This document shows positions 1 through 6,752 of a DNA stretch of 8,634 bases, piece after piece; within the stretch, counting starts at the first letter, position 1, and each line of letters opens with the position of its first letter. This DNA is from an uncultured Clostridia bacterium (GTDB taxonomy: Bacteria > Bacillota > Clostridia > Christensenellales > CAG-138). The position numbers and the translations under genes are program-made. The stretch lies in contig CAMZAY010000034.1 in NCBI GenBank assembly GCA_947304365.1, forward strand, positions 1 to 8,634, written 5' to 3'. Below the pieces are notes generated by a model. That model made no database searches and was not told the origin of the DNA. It saw only the letters and a program-made list of their open reading frames with translations.

Positions 1-146
1 CCGCGAACGCGCTTGCGGGGCTCATCTCCGATGAGGAGCTTTCCGAGGATTACATCATCCCCAAGGCGTTCGATCCCAGGGTGGGAAAGACCGTTGCGAA
101 GGCTGTCGCCGAAGCCGCGAGGAAGAGCGGAGTCGCAAGGATCTGA
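1..146 (+). CDS. NAD(P)-dependent malic enzyme, C-terminal end (partial)
   Basis: Only the last 47 residues are present, read from base 3 to the TGA at 144-146; the gene begins outside the window. The family oxidatively decarboxylates malate to pyruvate with NAD+ or NADP+ in the cytoplasm. Recognition rests on the tail: the segments LISDEELSEDYIIP, AFDPRVG and AVAEAARKSGVAR match the characteristic C-terminus of bacterial malic enzymes, where DEEL...YIIP and FDPRV are strongly conserved. The catalytic and nucleotide-binding regions lie upstream and cannot be checked. The stop is followed about 35 bases later by a strong hairpin terminator, so this gene ends its own transcript. The choice between NAD and NADP cannot be made from this fragment. 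The family call is recognition from memory. Confidence 0.8.
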   Translation, partial: ANALAGLISDEELSEDYIIPKAFDPRVGKTVAKAVAEAARKSGVARI

Positions 147-180
147 GATTGAAGAACCGAAGCTCCCCACAGGAAAAACA

Positions 181-215
181 CGGTACAGCGGCAGCCATGC
201 CCCTGTACCGTTTTT
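181..215 (+). terminator. Intrinsic terminator after the malic enzyme gene
   Basis: A perfect 8-bp stem, CGGTACAG (181-188) with CTGTACCG (203-210), is extended by an inner 4-bp stem, GGCA (190-193) with TGCC (198-201), across one C/C mismatch. Five Ts (211-215) follow directly. An A run at 174-178 lies upstream, so the hairpin could also work on the opposite strand, but no gene converges on it here. It separates the malic enzyme transcript from the glycosyltransferase promoter. Confidence 0.85.
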
Positions 216-239
216 GGCGATATATTCGTCAAAACAAGA

Positions 240-251
240 CAACTGCAGTTG
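240..251. promoter_or_regulatory. Perfect 12-bp palindrome over the -35 box, possible operator
   Basis: CAACTGCAGTTG reads the same on both strands and its last three bases are the first three of the predicted -35 box TTGACA. A dimeric repressor bound here would block RNA polymerase. The element does not match an operator I recognise. A palindrome of this length is expected about twice by chance in a window this size, so only its position makes it notable. Confidence 0.25.
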
Positions 252-277
252 ACAAAACGACTGCGGCGTATTAAGAT
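249..277 (+). promoter_or_regulatory. Putative sigma-A-type promoter of the glycosyltransferase gene
   Basis: A perfect -35 box TTGACA (249-254) is followed after 17 bases by TAAGAT (272-277), which matches four of six -10 positions. Transcription would start near 284 and leave a leader of about 78 bases before the ATG at 362. The -35 box overlaps the perfect 12-bp palindrome CAACTGCAGTTG at 240-251. The position, just after a terminator and before a gene, supports the call. The weak -10 match leaves some doubt, and a GATAAT at 275-280 would need a 20-base spacer. Confidence 0.6.
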
Positions 278-285
278 AATCATTA

Positions 286-313
286 CGGTTTTCCGACCGC
301 GTTTTTTTTCGCG
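286..313 (+). promoter_or_regulatory. Leader hairpins with an 8-T tract, possible attenuator
   Basis: In the predicted 5' leader of the glycosyltransferase gene, CGGT (286-289) can pair with ACCG (296-299). It is followed by CG and eight consecutive Ts (302-309). Alternatively, CGCG (298-301) can pair with CGCG (310-313) around the T tract. The two pairings compete and the first resembles a short intrinsic terminator. The stem is only 4 bp, so strong termination is unlikely. No riboswitch family is recognised. Confidence 0.2.
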
Positions 314-361
314 CCGGTGAGCCGCGCCGATTTGTCCGCGTATGAAAGGGTATTATTTCGA

Positions 362-1405
362 ATGGAAACGCTTAGGATCATAAATACCGTGCTGGGTGCG
401 GTCGTTACCGTTCTTTACGCATACCAGTTCGTTTTCATACCCCTTCAGTGGATACTCTGGCACAGGAAGAAAAAACGCCTTAAAAACGCTCCCAAGCCGG
501 AGCTGACGGGCAACAGATACGCCGTGCTCATCTGCGCAAGGAACGAATCGAACGTCATAGGCGACCTTATAAGCAGCATAAAGGAGCAGACCTACGGGCA
601 GGACAAGCTGACGGTATTCGTCGCGGCGGACAACTGTACGGACGATACCGCCGAAAAGTGCCGCTCGATGGGCGCCGTGGTCTATGAAAGGTCCGATAAG
701 GAGCACGTCGGCAAGGGCTACGCGATGGATCTTCTTATGCGCTCGATAAAGCGCGACTATCCTGATTCATTCGACGGGTTCTTCGTTTTCGACGCGGATA
801 ATCTCCTTACCAAAAACTATATAGAGAAGATGGACCGCAAGGCTGCGGAGGGTTACGATATCGTGACCAGCTACCGCAACAGCAAGAACTACGGCGACAG
901 CTGGATAAGCTCCGGCTACGCCACCATGTTCATGCGCTCGAGCCGGTATCTCAATCATACGAGGAGCCTCCTCGGTACGAGCTGTTATGTTTCCGGCACG
1001 GGCTATATGTTCAGCAAACGGATCGCGGATGAATTCGAAGGCTGGCCCTTCATGATGCTGACCGAGGATATCGAGTTCTCCGCGCATGAGATACTGAAGG
1101 GCAGGCTGATCGGCTTCTGCCATGACGCGGAGTTTTTCGACGAGCAGCCCACAAAGTTCCGCCTTTCCTGGAGGCAGCGTCTTCGCTGGTCGAAGGGGTA
1201 TCTCCAAGTATTGAGGAAGTACGGCGGAAGGCTCTTCGGAACGTCGCTGTCGGGCAATTTCGCATGCTATGACCTCAATATGTGCATTTTCCCGGCGTAC
1301 CTTGTCACGATATTCTCCGTGCTGGTCAATATCTCCATATCCGTGACCAAGGTCGTGTCCGGGCAGAGCACCATCCCAATGGCGCTGCTTTCCACCGCCG
1401 GCTGA
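362..1405 (+). CDS. Family 2 glycosyltransferase, membrane-bound, ended early by an in-frame TGA
   Basis: This would transfer a sugar from a nucleotide-sugar donor at the cytoplasmic face of the membrane, as in processive or polysaccharide-making GT2 enzymes; the acceptor is unknown. From the ATG at 362 it has 347 residues. There is a hydrophobic N-terminal segment at about 6-33, then a GT-A domain opening with VLICARNESNVI (55-66). It carries AADNCTDDT (88-96), the metal-binding FDADN (143-147), the catalytic LTEDIEF (233-239) and QRLRW (272-276) followed by SKGYLQV, so the active site looks complete. A membrane segment lies at about 310-332. A GTG at 317 is in frame but has no ribosome binding site; the ATG at 362 has GAAAGGG (344-350), so it is preferred. 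The stop at 1403-1405 falls inside what should be the next membrane helix, and the same frame continues to 1654. The gene may be a pseudogene, a truncated but active enzyme, or an artefact of one wrong base. Confidence 0.85.
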   Translation: METLRIINTVLGAVVTVLYAYQFVFIPLQWILWHRKKKRLKNAPKPELTGNRYAVLICARNESNVIGDLISSIKEQTYGQDKLTVFVAADNCTDDTAEKCRSMGAVVYERSDKEHVGKGYAMDLLMRSIKRDYPDSFDGFFVFDADNLLTKNYIEKMDRKAAEGYDIVTSYRNSKNYGDSWISSGYATMFMRSSRYLNHTRSLLGTSCYVSGTGYMFSKRIADEFEGWPFMMLTEDIEFSAHEILKGRLIGFCHDAEFFDEQPTKFRLSWRQRLRWSKGYLQVLRKYGGRLFGTSLSGNFACYDLNMCIFPAYLVTIFSVLVNISISVTKVVSGQSTIPMALLSTAG

Positions 1406-1654
1406 CTGTTCGGAATGTATCTGCCCATGTTTGCCGTCGCACTCGTAACGATACTGACCGAATGGAAGCACATCCATTCCAAGGGGTACAAGAAGGTGCT
1501 CGCGATATTCACCTCGCCGATATTCATGCTCTCGAACGTTCCGATAGCGTTCATCTCGCTCTTCTCGAAGCCCGAATGGAAGCCAATCGAGCACTCCGTC
1601 AGCGCAAAGGATCTCGACAGCAGGAGCACATCCGAAAGGCTCCCGACAGAATAA
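1406..1654 (+). pseudogene. C-terminal membrane tail of the glycosyltransferase, in frame beyond the TGA
   Basis: These 82 codons continue the glycosyltransferase frame with no insertion or deletion and end at TAA (1652-1654). They encode a hydrophobic stretch (MYLPMFAVALVTIL), then TEWKHI, a second hydrophobic stretch (LAIFTSPIFMLSNVPIAFIS) and a charged end with PEWKPIEHSVS. This is the usual tail of clostridial GT2 proteins, which end in two membrane helices followed by a W-K-P-I-x-H element. Read through, the protein would be 430 codons long, a normal size. An ATG at 1415 could start a separate 79-residue peptide, but no good ribosome binding site precedes it. Conservation of sense after the stop argues for a recent substitution, a base-call error or readthrough rather than old decay. 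Confidence 0.7.
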
Positions 1655-1669
1655 ACGGAATAAAGCCAT

Positions 1670-1701
1670 GGCCGGACGGCGCGATTTGCCGTCCGGCCTT
1701 T
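1670..1701 (+). terminator. Intrinsic terminator after the glycosyltransferase
   Basis: A perfect 11-bp GC-rich stem, GGCCGGACGGC (1670-1680) with GCCGTCCGGCC (1688-1698), closes a 7-base loop (GCGATTT). It is followed by TTT and then an AT-rich run. The T tract is short, but the stem is very stable. It lies 15 bases after the TAA that ends the full-length glycosyltransferase frame, not after the premature TGA. This fits 1654 being the ancestral gene end. Confidence 0.8.
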
Positions 1702-1720
1702 AATATACCTTACAATACCA

Positions 1721-1749
1721 TTGAAAACCAAAGAAAAATAATGTATAAT
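1721..1749 (+). promoter_or_regulatory. Sigma-A-type promoter of the tkt operon
   Basis: TTGAAA (1721-1726) and a consensus TATAAT (1744-1749) are separated by the ideal 17 bases, in an AT-rich stretch that contrasts with the surrounding GC-rich DNA. Transcription would begin near 1756 and give a leader of about 58 bases before the tkt ATG at 1814. The leader can form a small hairpin, GGCC (1768-1771) with GGCC (1776-1779). No other promoter of this quality is visible before the terminator at 8031, so it probably serves all six genes. Confidence 0.85.
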
Positions 1750-1813
1750 TAACATGGAAATAAATGTGGCCTCGCGGCCGCCCTACAAAACGCAGTGTTG
1801 GAGGAATAAGATA

Positions 1814-3787
1814 ATGGAAAAAATCGATCGTCTTGCTGTTACAACGATGAGGATGCTCTCCGTCGAAGCCATCCAGAAGGCCAAGAGCGGGCATCCCGGG
1901 CTCGCGATAGGCTCCGCGCCCATGGCTTACACGCTTTGGAAGGGCATGAGACACGATCCGAAGCATCCCGAGTGGCTCGGCCGCGACCGCTTTGTTTTGA
2001 GCGCGGGGCACGCTTCCATGCTGCTCTATTCGCTCATGCATCTTTTCGGATATCCCGTAACCGTTGACGATATAAAGGAATTCCGTCAGCTCGGCGCAAA
2101 GACCGCCGGCCATCCTGAATACGGCAATATCCCCGGCATAGAGGCGACCACAGGCCCCCTTGGGCAGGGCTTTGCGATGGCGGTCGGCATGGCCATGGCG
2201 GAGCGTCACATGGCGGCGCGCTTCAACCGCGAAGGCTATAACGTGATCGACAACCGCACCTATACCCTTATGGGCGACGGCTGCATGATGGAGGGCGTCG
2301 CGTCGGAGGCCGCTTCCCTCGCGGGGACCCTCGGCCTCGGCAGGCTGATCGCGCTTTACGATTCCAACCGCATAACAATAGAGGGCTCCACCGACCTCGC
2401 CTTTACCGAGGACGTTAAAAAGCGTTTCGAGGCATACGGCTGGCAGGTGCTCGAAGTCGCCTCCGGCGAGGATATGGACGCCGTTGCAGGCGCAATCGAA
2501 GAAGCGAAGGCGGATGAAGCGCATCCCTCGCTCATAATCGTCCACACCAACATCGCGGAGGGCACCGCGAAGCAGGGCTCCGCTTCGAGCCACGGCTCCC
2601 CCCTCGGCGAGGAGAATATTGCCGCATACAAGGCGTCCCTTAACTGGGAGTATCCCGAGTTCACCGTTCCCGAAGAGGTCAGGACGCATATGGCAAAGCT
2701 CGGCGAGGGCTTCTCGAAGCTGTATGACGAGTATTCCGAGCTGATGAACGGCTACAAGGCCGCCTATCCCGAGCTTTATGAGGAGCTTGCCGCATGGGAA
2801 AACGGCGAGATCCGCTTTGACGTAAACGATCCCGCACTGTGGGAGTTCGACGACGCCGCGAAGCTTGCGACGAGGAAATGCTCCGAGATCATGCTTACGA
2901 GGCTCACCGAAAGGATGCCCAACCTCATCGGCGGCTCTGCGGACCTCGGCCCCTCCAATCTGACCTACATGAAGGCGTTCGGCGATTTCAGCAAGGCGGA
3001 TTATTCCGGGCGCAACTTCCGCTTCGGCATCCGCGAGTTCGCAATGGGCGCGATCGCAAACGGCATGGCGCTCTACGGCGGACTTCGTCCCTACTGCGCG
3101 ACATTCCTCGTGTTCGTCGATTATCTGAAGCCCGCGCTCAGGCTCTCCGCGCTGATGGGTCTGAACGTGCTCTATATAATGACTCACGACTCCATAGGCG
3201 TCGGCGAGGACGGCCCCACCCATCAGCCCATCGAGCAGCTCGATATGCTCAGGGCCACTCCCAATACCTACGTCTACCGTCCCGCGGACGGCAGGGAGAC
3301 CGCAGCATGCTATATCGCCTCGCTCAACAAGAAGGCGCCCGCGGTGATGGCGCTCTCAAGGCAGAACCTGCCCCAGCTTCCCGGCACCGGCAGAGAGGCC
3401 ATGAAGGGCGGCTATATCCTTAAGGACTGCGAAGGCATGCCCCTTGTGATACTCATGGCGTCCGGCTCCGAGGTGGAGCTTGCATTGAAGGCGGCGGAGA
3501 ACATGTCGCGCGACCGCATCCGCGTGCGCGTGGTATCGATGCCCTGTATGGAGCTCTTCGACGAGCAGCCCGAGGAATACAGGATGAGCGTGCTTCCTCC
3601 GGAGTGCCGCAACCGCATCGCGTGCGAGGCGCTCGGCGGAATGAGCTGGTATAAGTACATCGGTCTTGACGGCAGGCTCGTCTCTATGAAGGGCTTCGGC
3701 GCTTCCGCTCCCGGCGGGAAGCTGTTCGAGCATTTCGGCATCACCGCCGAGGCGATCGAGTCCGCCGCAAGGAGCATCATCGAATAA
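1814..3787 (+). CDS. tkt: Transketolase
   Basis: This cytoplasmic enzyme of the non-oxidative pentose phosphate pathway uses thiamine diphosphate and a divalent metal to move two-carbon ketol units between sugar phosphates. At 657 residues it has the normal full length. Visible landmarks are SGHPG (25-29), SAGHAS (63-68), GPLGQG (114-119), and the cofactor/metal motif GDGCMMEG (154-161) with DSN (183-185). SSHGSPLG (258-265), the activating glutamate in GIREF (E408) and GEDGPTHQP (464-472, catalytic-type H470) follow; the C-terminal domain contains MASGSEVELAL. The ATG at 1814 has GGAGG (1800-1804) nine bases upstream. An in-frame ATG at 1754 lies at the predicted transcription start and has no ribosome site, so it is rejected. 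It is the first gene of the long operon; lepA follows after 19 bases. Confidence 0.96.
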   Translation: MEKIDRLAVTTMRMLSVEAIQKAKSGHPGLAIGSAPMAYTLWKGMRHDPKHPEWLGRDRFVLSAGHASMLLYSLMHLFGYPVTVDDIKEFRQLGAKTAGHPEYGNIPGIEATTGPLGQGFAMAVGMAMAERHMAARFNREGYNVIDNRTYTLMGDGCMMEGVASEAASLAGTLGLGRLIALYDSNRITIEGSTDLAFTEDVKKRFEAYGWQVLEVASGEDMDAVAGAIEEAKADEAHPSLIIVHTNIAEGTAKQGSASSHGSPLGEENIAAYKASLNWEYPEFTVPEEVRTHMAKLGEGFSKLYDEYSELMNGYKAAYPELYEELAAWENGEIRFDVNDPALWEFDDAAKLATRKCSEIMLTRLTERMPNLIGGSADLGPSNLTYMKAFGDFSKADYSGRNFRFGIREFAMGAIANGMALYGGLRPYCATFLVFVDYLKPALRLSALMGLNVLYIMTHDSIGVGEDGPTHQPIEQLDMLRATPNTYVYRPADGRETAACYIASLNKKAPAVMALSRQNLPQLPGTGREAMKGGYILKDCEGMPLVILMASGSEVELALKAAENMSRDRIRVRVVSMPCMELFDEQPEEYRMSVLPPECRNRIACEALGGMSWYKYIGLDGRLVSMKGFGASAPGGKLFEHFGITAEAIESAARSIIE

Positions 3788-3806
3788 TATCTTACGGAGA
3801 CGATAA

Positions 3807-5609
3807 ATGGCATTCCCCAAGGAACTCATACGCAATTTCTGCATAATCGCACATATCGACCATGGCAAGTCCACCCTGGCGGACAGGCTCATGCAGCTTA
3901 CCGATACCGTCGCCGAGCGCGACATGGAGGAGCAGCTTCTTGACTCCATGGATATCGAAAGGGAAAGGGGCATCACGATCAAATCCACCGCGGTGCGTAT
4001 GTTCTATACCGCGCGCGACGGAAAGACCTACATGCTCAACCTGATCGACACTCCCGGTCACGTGGACTTCACCTATGAGGTCAGCCGAGCGCTCGCCGCA
4101 TGCGAGGGCGCCGTGCTCGTCGTCGACGCGACGCAGGGAATAGAGGCGCAGACGCTTGCGAACGTGTATCTCGCACTCGACAACGATCTTGAGATAATCC
4201 CCGTGATAAACAAGATCGATCTCGCTTCCGCCGATCCCGAGAATGCCATACATGAGATAGAGGATATCATCGGCCTCCCCGCGGAGGACGCTCCCCAGAT
4301 ATCGGCGAAAACGGGCCTTAACGTCGAGGAGGTGCTCGAAAGGATAGTCTCCGACGTTCCCGCTCCGAAGGGCGATCCCGAAGCCCCTCTGAAGGCGCTC
4401 ATATTCGACAGCCTGTACGATAACTACATGGGCGCGCTCTCCTACGTCCGCGTCATGGACGGCACGGTCAGGCCGGGCGACAGGATCCGCTTCATGCATT
4501 CCGGAAATGAGTTCGACGTTACCGAGGTCGGCATTTTCGATCCCGGCCGCAAGCCCGTCAAGGAGCTTACCGCCGGCGAGGTCGGCTATATCTCCGCATC
4601 CATCAAATCCGTTGCGGAGACAAAGGTCGGCGATACGATAACCCTTGCGAGCTGCCCCGCCAAGGAGCCGCTGCACGGCTACAAGCAGGCGAATCCCATG
4701 GTCTTCTGCGGTATCTATCCCGCGGACGGAGCCGATTACGGCGCGCTTAAGGAGGCGCTCGACAAGCTCATTTTAAACGACGCTTCCATTTCGTATGAGC
4801 CGGAGACCTCCCAGGCGCTGGGCTACGGCTTCCGCTGCGGCTTCCTCGGCCTTCTGCATATGGAGATAGCGGAGGAGAGGCTCGAGCGCGAATTCGATCT
4901 CGACCTCGTTACCACCGCTCCTTCCGTCATTTACCGCGTCATTATGCTCGACGGCACCGTCAGGATGATCGACAACCCCTCCAATCTGCCCTCTCCCATG
5001 GAGATACAGCGAATGGAGGAGCCAATGGTTATGGCCCATATAATGACGCCGCCGGAATTCGTCGGCTCGATAATGGAGCTCTGCCAGGAGAAGCGCGGCT
5101 TCTTCCTCGATATGACGTATCTTGAGGAGAACCGCGTCAAGCTCTCCTACCGCATGCCCCTCAATGAGATCATATTCGACTTCTTCGACGGCTTGAAGTC
5201 GAGGAGCCGCGGCTACGCGTCCTTCGATTATGAGCTCGGCGAATATGAGGAGAGCGACCTTGTTAAGCTCGATTTCCTTTTGAACGGCGATATGTGCGAC
5301 GCGCTTTCGACGATAGTCCACCGCGACAAGGCCTATGCAAAGGGCCGCGCCGTCGCCGAAAAGCTGCAGGAGGTCATACCCCGTCAGCAGTTCGAGATAC
5401 CCATCCAGGCGGCCATAGGCGGCAAGATAATCGCGCGCGAAACGGTGCGCGCCGTCAGGAAGGACGTTCTTGCCAAATGCTACGGCGGCGATATTACAAG
5501 AAAGAAAAAACTGCTTGAAAAGCAGAAGGAGGGCAAGAAGCGCATGAGGCAGGTCGGCACGGTCTCCGTTCCTTCCGACGCGTTCATGAGCGTGCTTCGT
5601 ATCAACTGA
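3807..5609 (+). CDS. lepA: Elongation factor 4 (LepA), ribosomal back-translocase GTPase
   Basis: LepA is a translational GTPase that binds the ribosome, can reverse translocation and is linked to ribosome assembly and initiation. The 600 residues are the usual length. All G motifs are intact: AHIDHGKS (15-22), RGITI (54-58) in switch I, DTPGH (81-85), NKID (135-138) and SAKTG (166-170). The LepA-specific C-terminal domain is also intact: YGGDITRKKKLLEKQKEGKK opens the last 42 residues and the chain ends in AFMSVLRIN. The ribosome site GGAG (3796-3799) precedes the ATG. It lies 19 bases after tkt, and its TGA shares one base with the hemW ATG. I see nothing missing or unusual in the protein. 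Confidence 0.97.
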   Translation: MAFPKELIRNFCIIAHIDHGKSTLADRLMQLTDTVAERDMEEQLLDSMDIERERGITIKSTAVRMFYTARDGKTYMLNLIDTPGHVDFTYEVSRALAACEGAVLVVDATQGIEAQTLANVYLALDNDLEIIPVINKIDLASADPENAIHEIEDIIGLPAEDAPQISAKTGLNVEEVLERIVSDVPAPKGDPEAPLKALIFDSLYDNYMGALSYVRVMDGTVRPGDRIRFMHSGNEFDVTEVGIFDPGRKPVKELTAGEVGYISASIKSVAETKVGDTITLASCPAKEPLHGYKQANPMVFCGIYPADGADYGALKEALDKLILNDASISYEPETSQALGYGFRCGFLGLLHMEIAEERLEREFDLDLVTTAPSVIYRVIMLDGTVRMIDNPSNLPSPMEIQRMEEPMVMAHIMTPPEFVGSIMELCQEKRGFFLDMTYLEENRVKLSYRMPLNEIIFDFFDGLKSRSRGYASFDYELGEYEESDLVKLDFLLNGDMCDALSTIVHRDKAYAKGRAVAEKLQEVIPRQQFEIPIQAAIGGKIIARETVRAVRKDVLAKCYGGDITRKKKLLEKQKEGKKRMRQVGTVSVPSDAFMSVLRIN

Positions 5610-6751
5610 TGCAGGGACTCTATATCCATATCCCCTTCTGCAAAAAGAAGTGCCGTTACTGCGATTTCGTCAGCTTTCCCGACTTAAAGTGCGAGGATCT
5701 GTATTTCGTCGCGCTCGTCGCCGAGATGCGAAAATACGCCCCCCTAATGAGGGAAAGGTCCTTCGACACCGTGTTCATTGGCGGCGGCACGCCCACCGTG
5801 CTCAAGCCCGGCAGGATCGCCGCGCTTCTGAACGAGGCGGGGAAGTGCTTTTCCATTAAGCCCGGCGCAGAGATAACCTCGGAGGCGAACCCCGAATCCG
5901 CTTCGGAGGAAAAACTCGGCGAGCTTTACGAAGCCGGCGTCAACCGCCTTTCGCTGGGCCTCCAGAGCGCGAACGATCTCGAGCTTCATGCGATCGGCAG
6001 GATCCATTCGCGGCAGGACTTCATAAACGCCGTATCCGCGGCGAGGAAGGTCGGCTTCACCAACATAAACGCGGACGTTATGCACGGGCTTCCCGGGCAG
6101 ACGGTGGAGAGCTGTATCGACACGCTCCGCCTCGTGACGGAGCTTGAGATCCCGCATATCTCGTCCTATTCGCTCATACTCGAGGAGGGCACGCCCCTTT
6201 ATGACGACGTCCGGAACGGGCGCGTGATACTGCCCGATCCCGACGATACTGCCGATATGGAGGACGCCGGCTTTGAGTTCCTCGCTCAAAGGGGGTATGA
6301 CCGCTATGAGATATCGAACTTCGCCAAGCCCGGTTCAGAGTGCAGACACAATCTCAATTACTGGGATAACGGCGAATATCTGGGGATAGGCTTGAATTCC
6401 CATTCCGCGCTCCGCTTAAAGGGCGACTGGACGCGGTTCAACAACACGGACGATCTGAACGAGTACATAAACGAGCTCGGCGAAGGCAAACTGCCCGTTC
6501 GTAATACCCGAAAGATCGAGCGCGACGAGGAGATGTTCGAGACCATAATGCTCGGCCTCCGCAAGATAAAGGGCGTCTCCCGCAGGGGATTTGAGGAGCG
6601 CTTCGGATGCGATCCTGTCGAAAGGTACGCCCCCGCCGTTTCGGAGCTCGAAATGGAGGGCTGGCTCGAGGCGACGGAGGACAGTATGTACTTAACAAAG
6701 CGCGGGCTCGATTTCCAGAACGAAGCGCTGATAAAATTCATGGAACAGTAA
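5609..6751 (+). CDS. hemW: HemW-type radical SAM protein (heme chaperone, formerly oxygen-independent coproporphyrinogen oxidase-like)
   Basis: HemW proteins bind a [4Fe-4S] cluster and S-adenosylmethionine and act as heme chaperones; they were long misannotated as coproporphyrinogen III oxidase. The 380-residue product starts with YIHIPFCKKKCRYCDF, giving the CX3CX2C cluster motif (C11, C15, C18). It is followed by D-F rather than the extra cysteine of true HemN, which supports HemW. Further family motifs are FIGGGTPT, SEANPES, VNRLSLGLQS, DVMHGLPGQT, SYSLILEEGTPLY, YEISNFAKPG and HNLNYW. The C-terminal HemN-type domain includes MLGLRKIKGV. The ATG overlaps the lepA stop as TGATG and no Shine-Dalgarno sequence is visible upstream, so translation probably depends on ribosomes that finish lepA. 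HAD follows after one base. Confidence 0.93.
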   Translation: MQGLYIHIPFCKKKCRYCDFVSFPDLKCEDLYFVALVAEMRKYAPLMRERSFDTVFIGGGTPTVLKPGRIAALLNEAGKCFSIKPGAEITSEANPESASEEKLGELYEAGVNRLSLGLQSANDLELHAIGRIHSRQDFINAVSAARKVGFTNINADVMHGLPGQTVESCIDTLRLVTELEIPHISSYSLILEEGTPLYDDVRNGRVILPDPDDTADMEDAGFEFLAQRGYDRYEISNFAKPGSECRHNLNYWDNGEYLGIGLNSHSALRLKGDWTRFNNTDDLNEYINELGEGKLPVRNTRKIERDEEMFETIMLGLRKIKGVSRRGFEERFGCDPVERYAPAVSELEMEGWLEATEDSMYLTKRGLDFQNEALIKFMEQ

Positions 6752-6752
6752 G

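Noticed and set aside
13..252. A 79-residue open frame at the window start
   Set aside because: It is out of frame with the malic enzyme tail and runs through the terminator and the -35 region. It has no ribosome binding site.
1403..1405. TGA read as selenocysteine
   Set aside because: The position lies in a membrane helix of a glycosyltransferase, where cysteine or selenocysteine has no known role. I see no convincing SECIS-type hairpin just downstream.
1403..1405. TGA reassigned to Trp or Gly throughout the genome
   Set aside because: TGA ends the malic enzyme, lepA, HAD and Cys-rich genes at the expected family lengths, and TGG is used for Trp throughout.
767..1669. A 300-residue open frame on the - strand opposite the glycosyltransferase
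   Set aside because: Its product has no recognisable motif and the + strand carries complete GT2 motifs. It is a shadow frame.
1754..1813. Upstream in-frame ATG as the transketolase start
   Set aside because: It would lie at the predicted transcription start with no leader or ribosome site, and the extra 20 residues do not resemble transketolase. The ATG at 1814 has GGAGG at the right distance.
1700..3223. A 507-residue open frame on the - strand opposite tkt
   Set aside because: It lies opposite a clearly recognised transketolase and its translation is rich in Arg, Gly, His and Ala with no family motif. It is a by-product of the codon bias and GC content of tkt.
3792..4676. A 294-residue open frame on the - strand opposite lepA
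   Set aside because: It lies opposite the intact GTPase domain of LepA and its translation is an Arg/Gly/Asp-rich sequence without family features.
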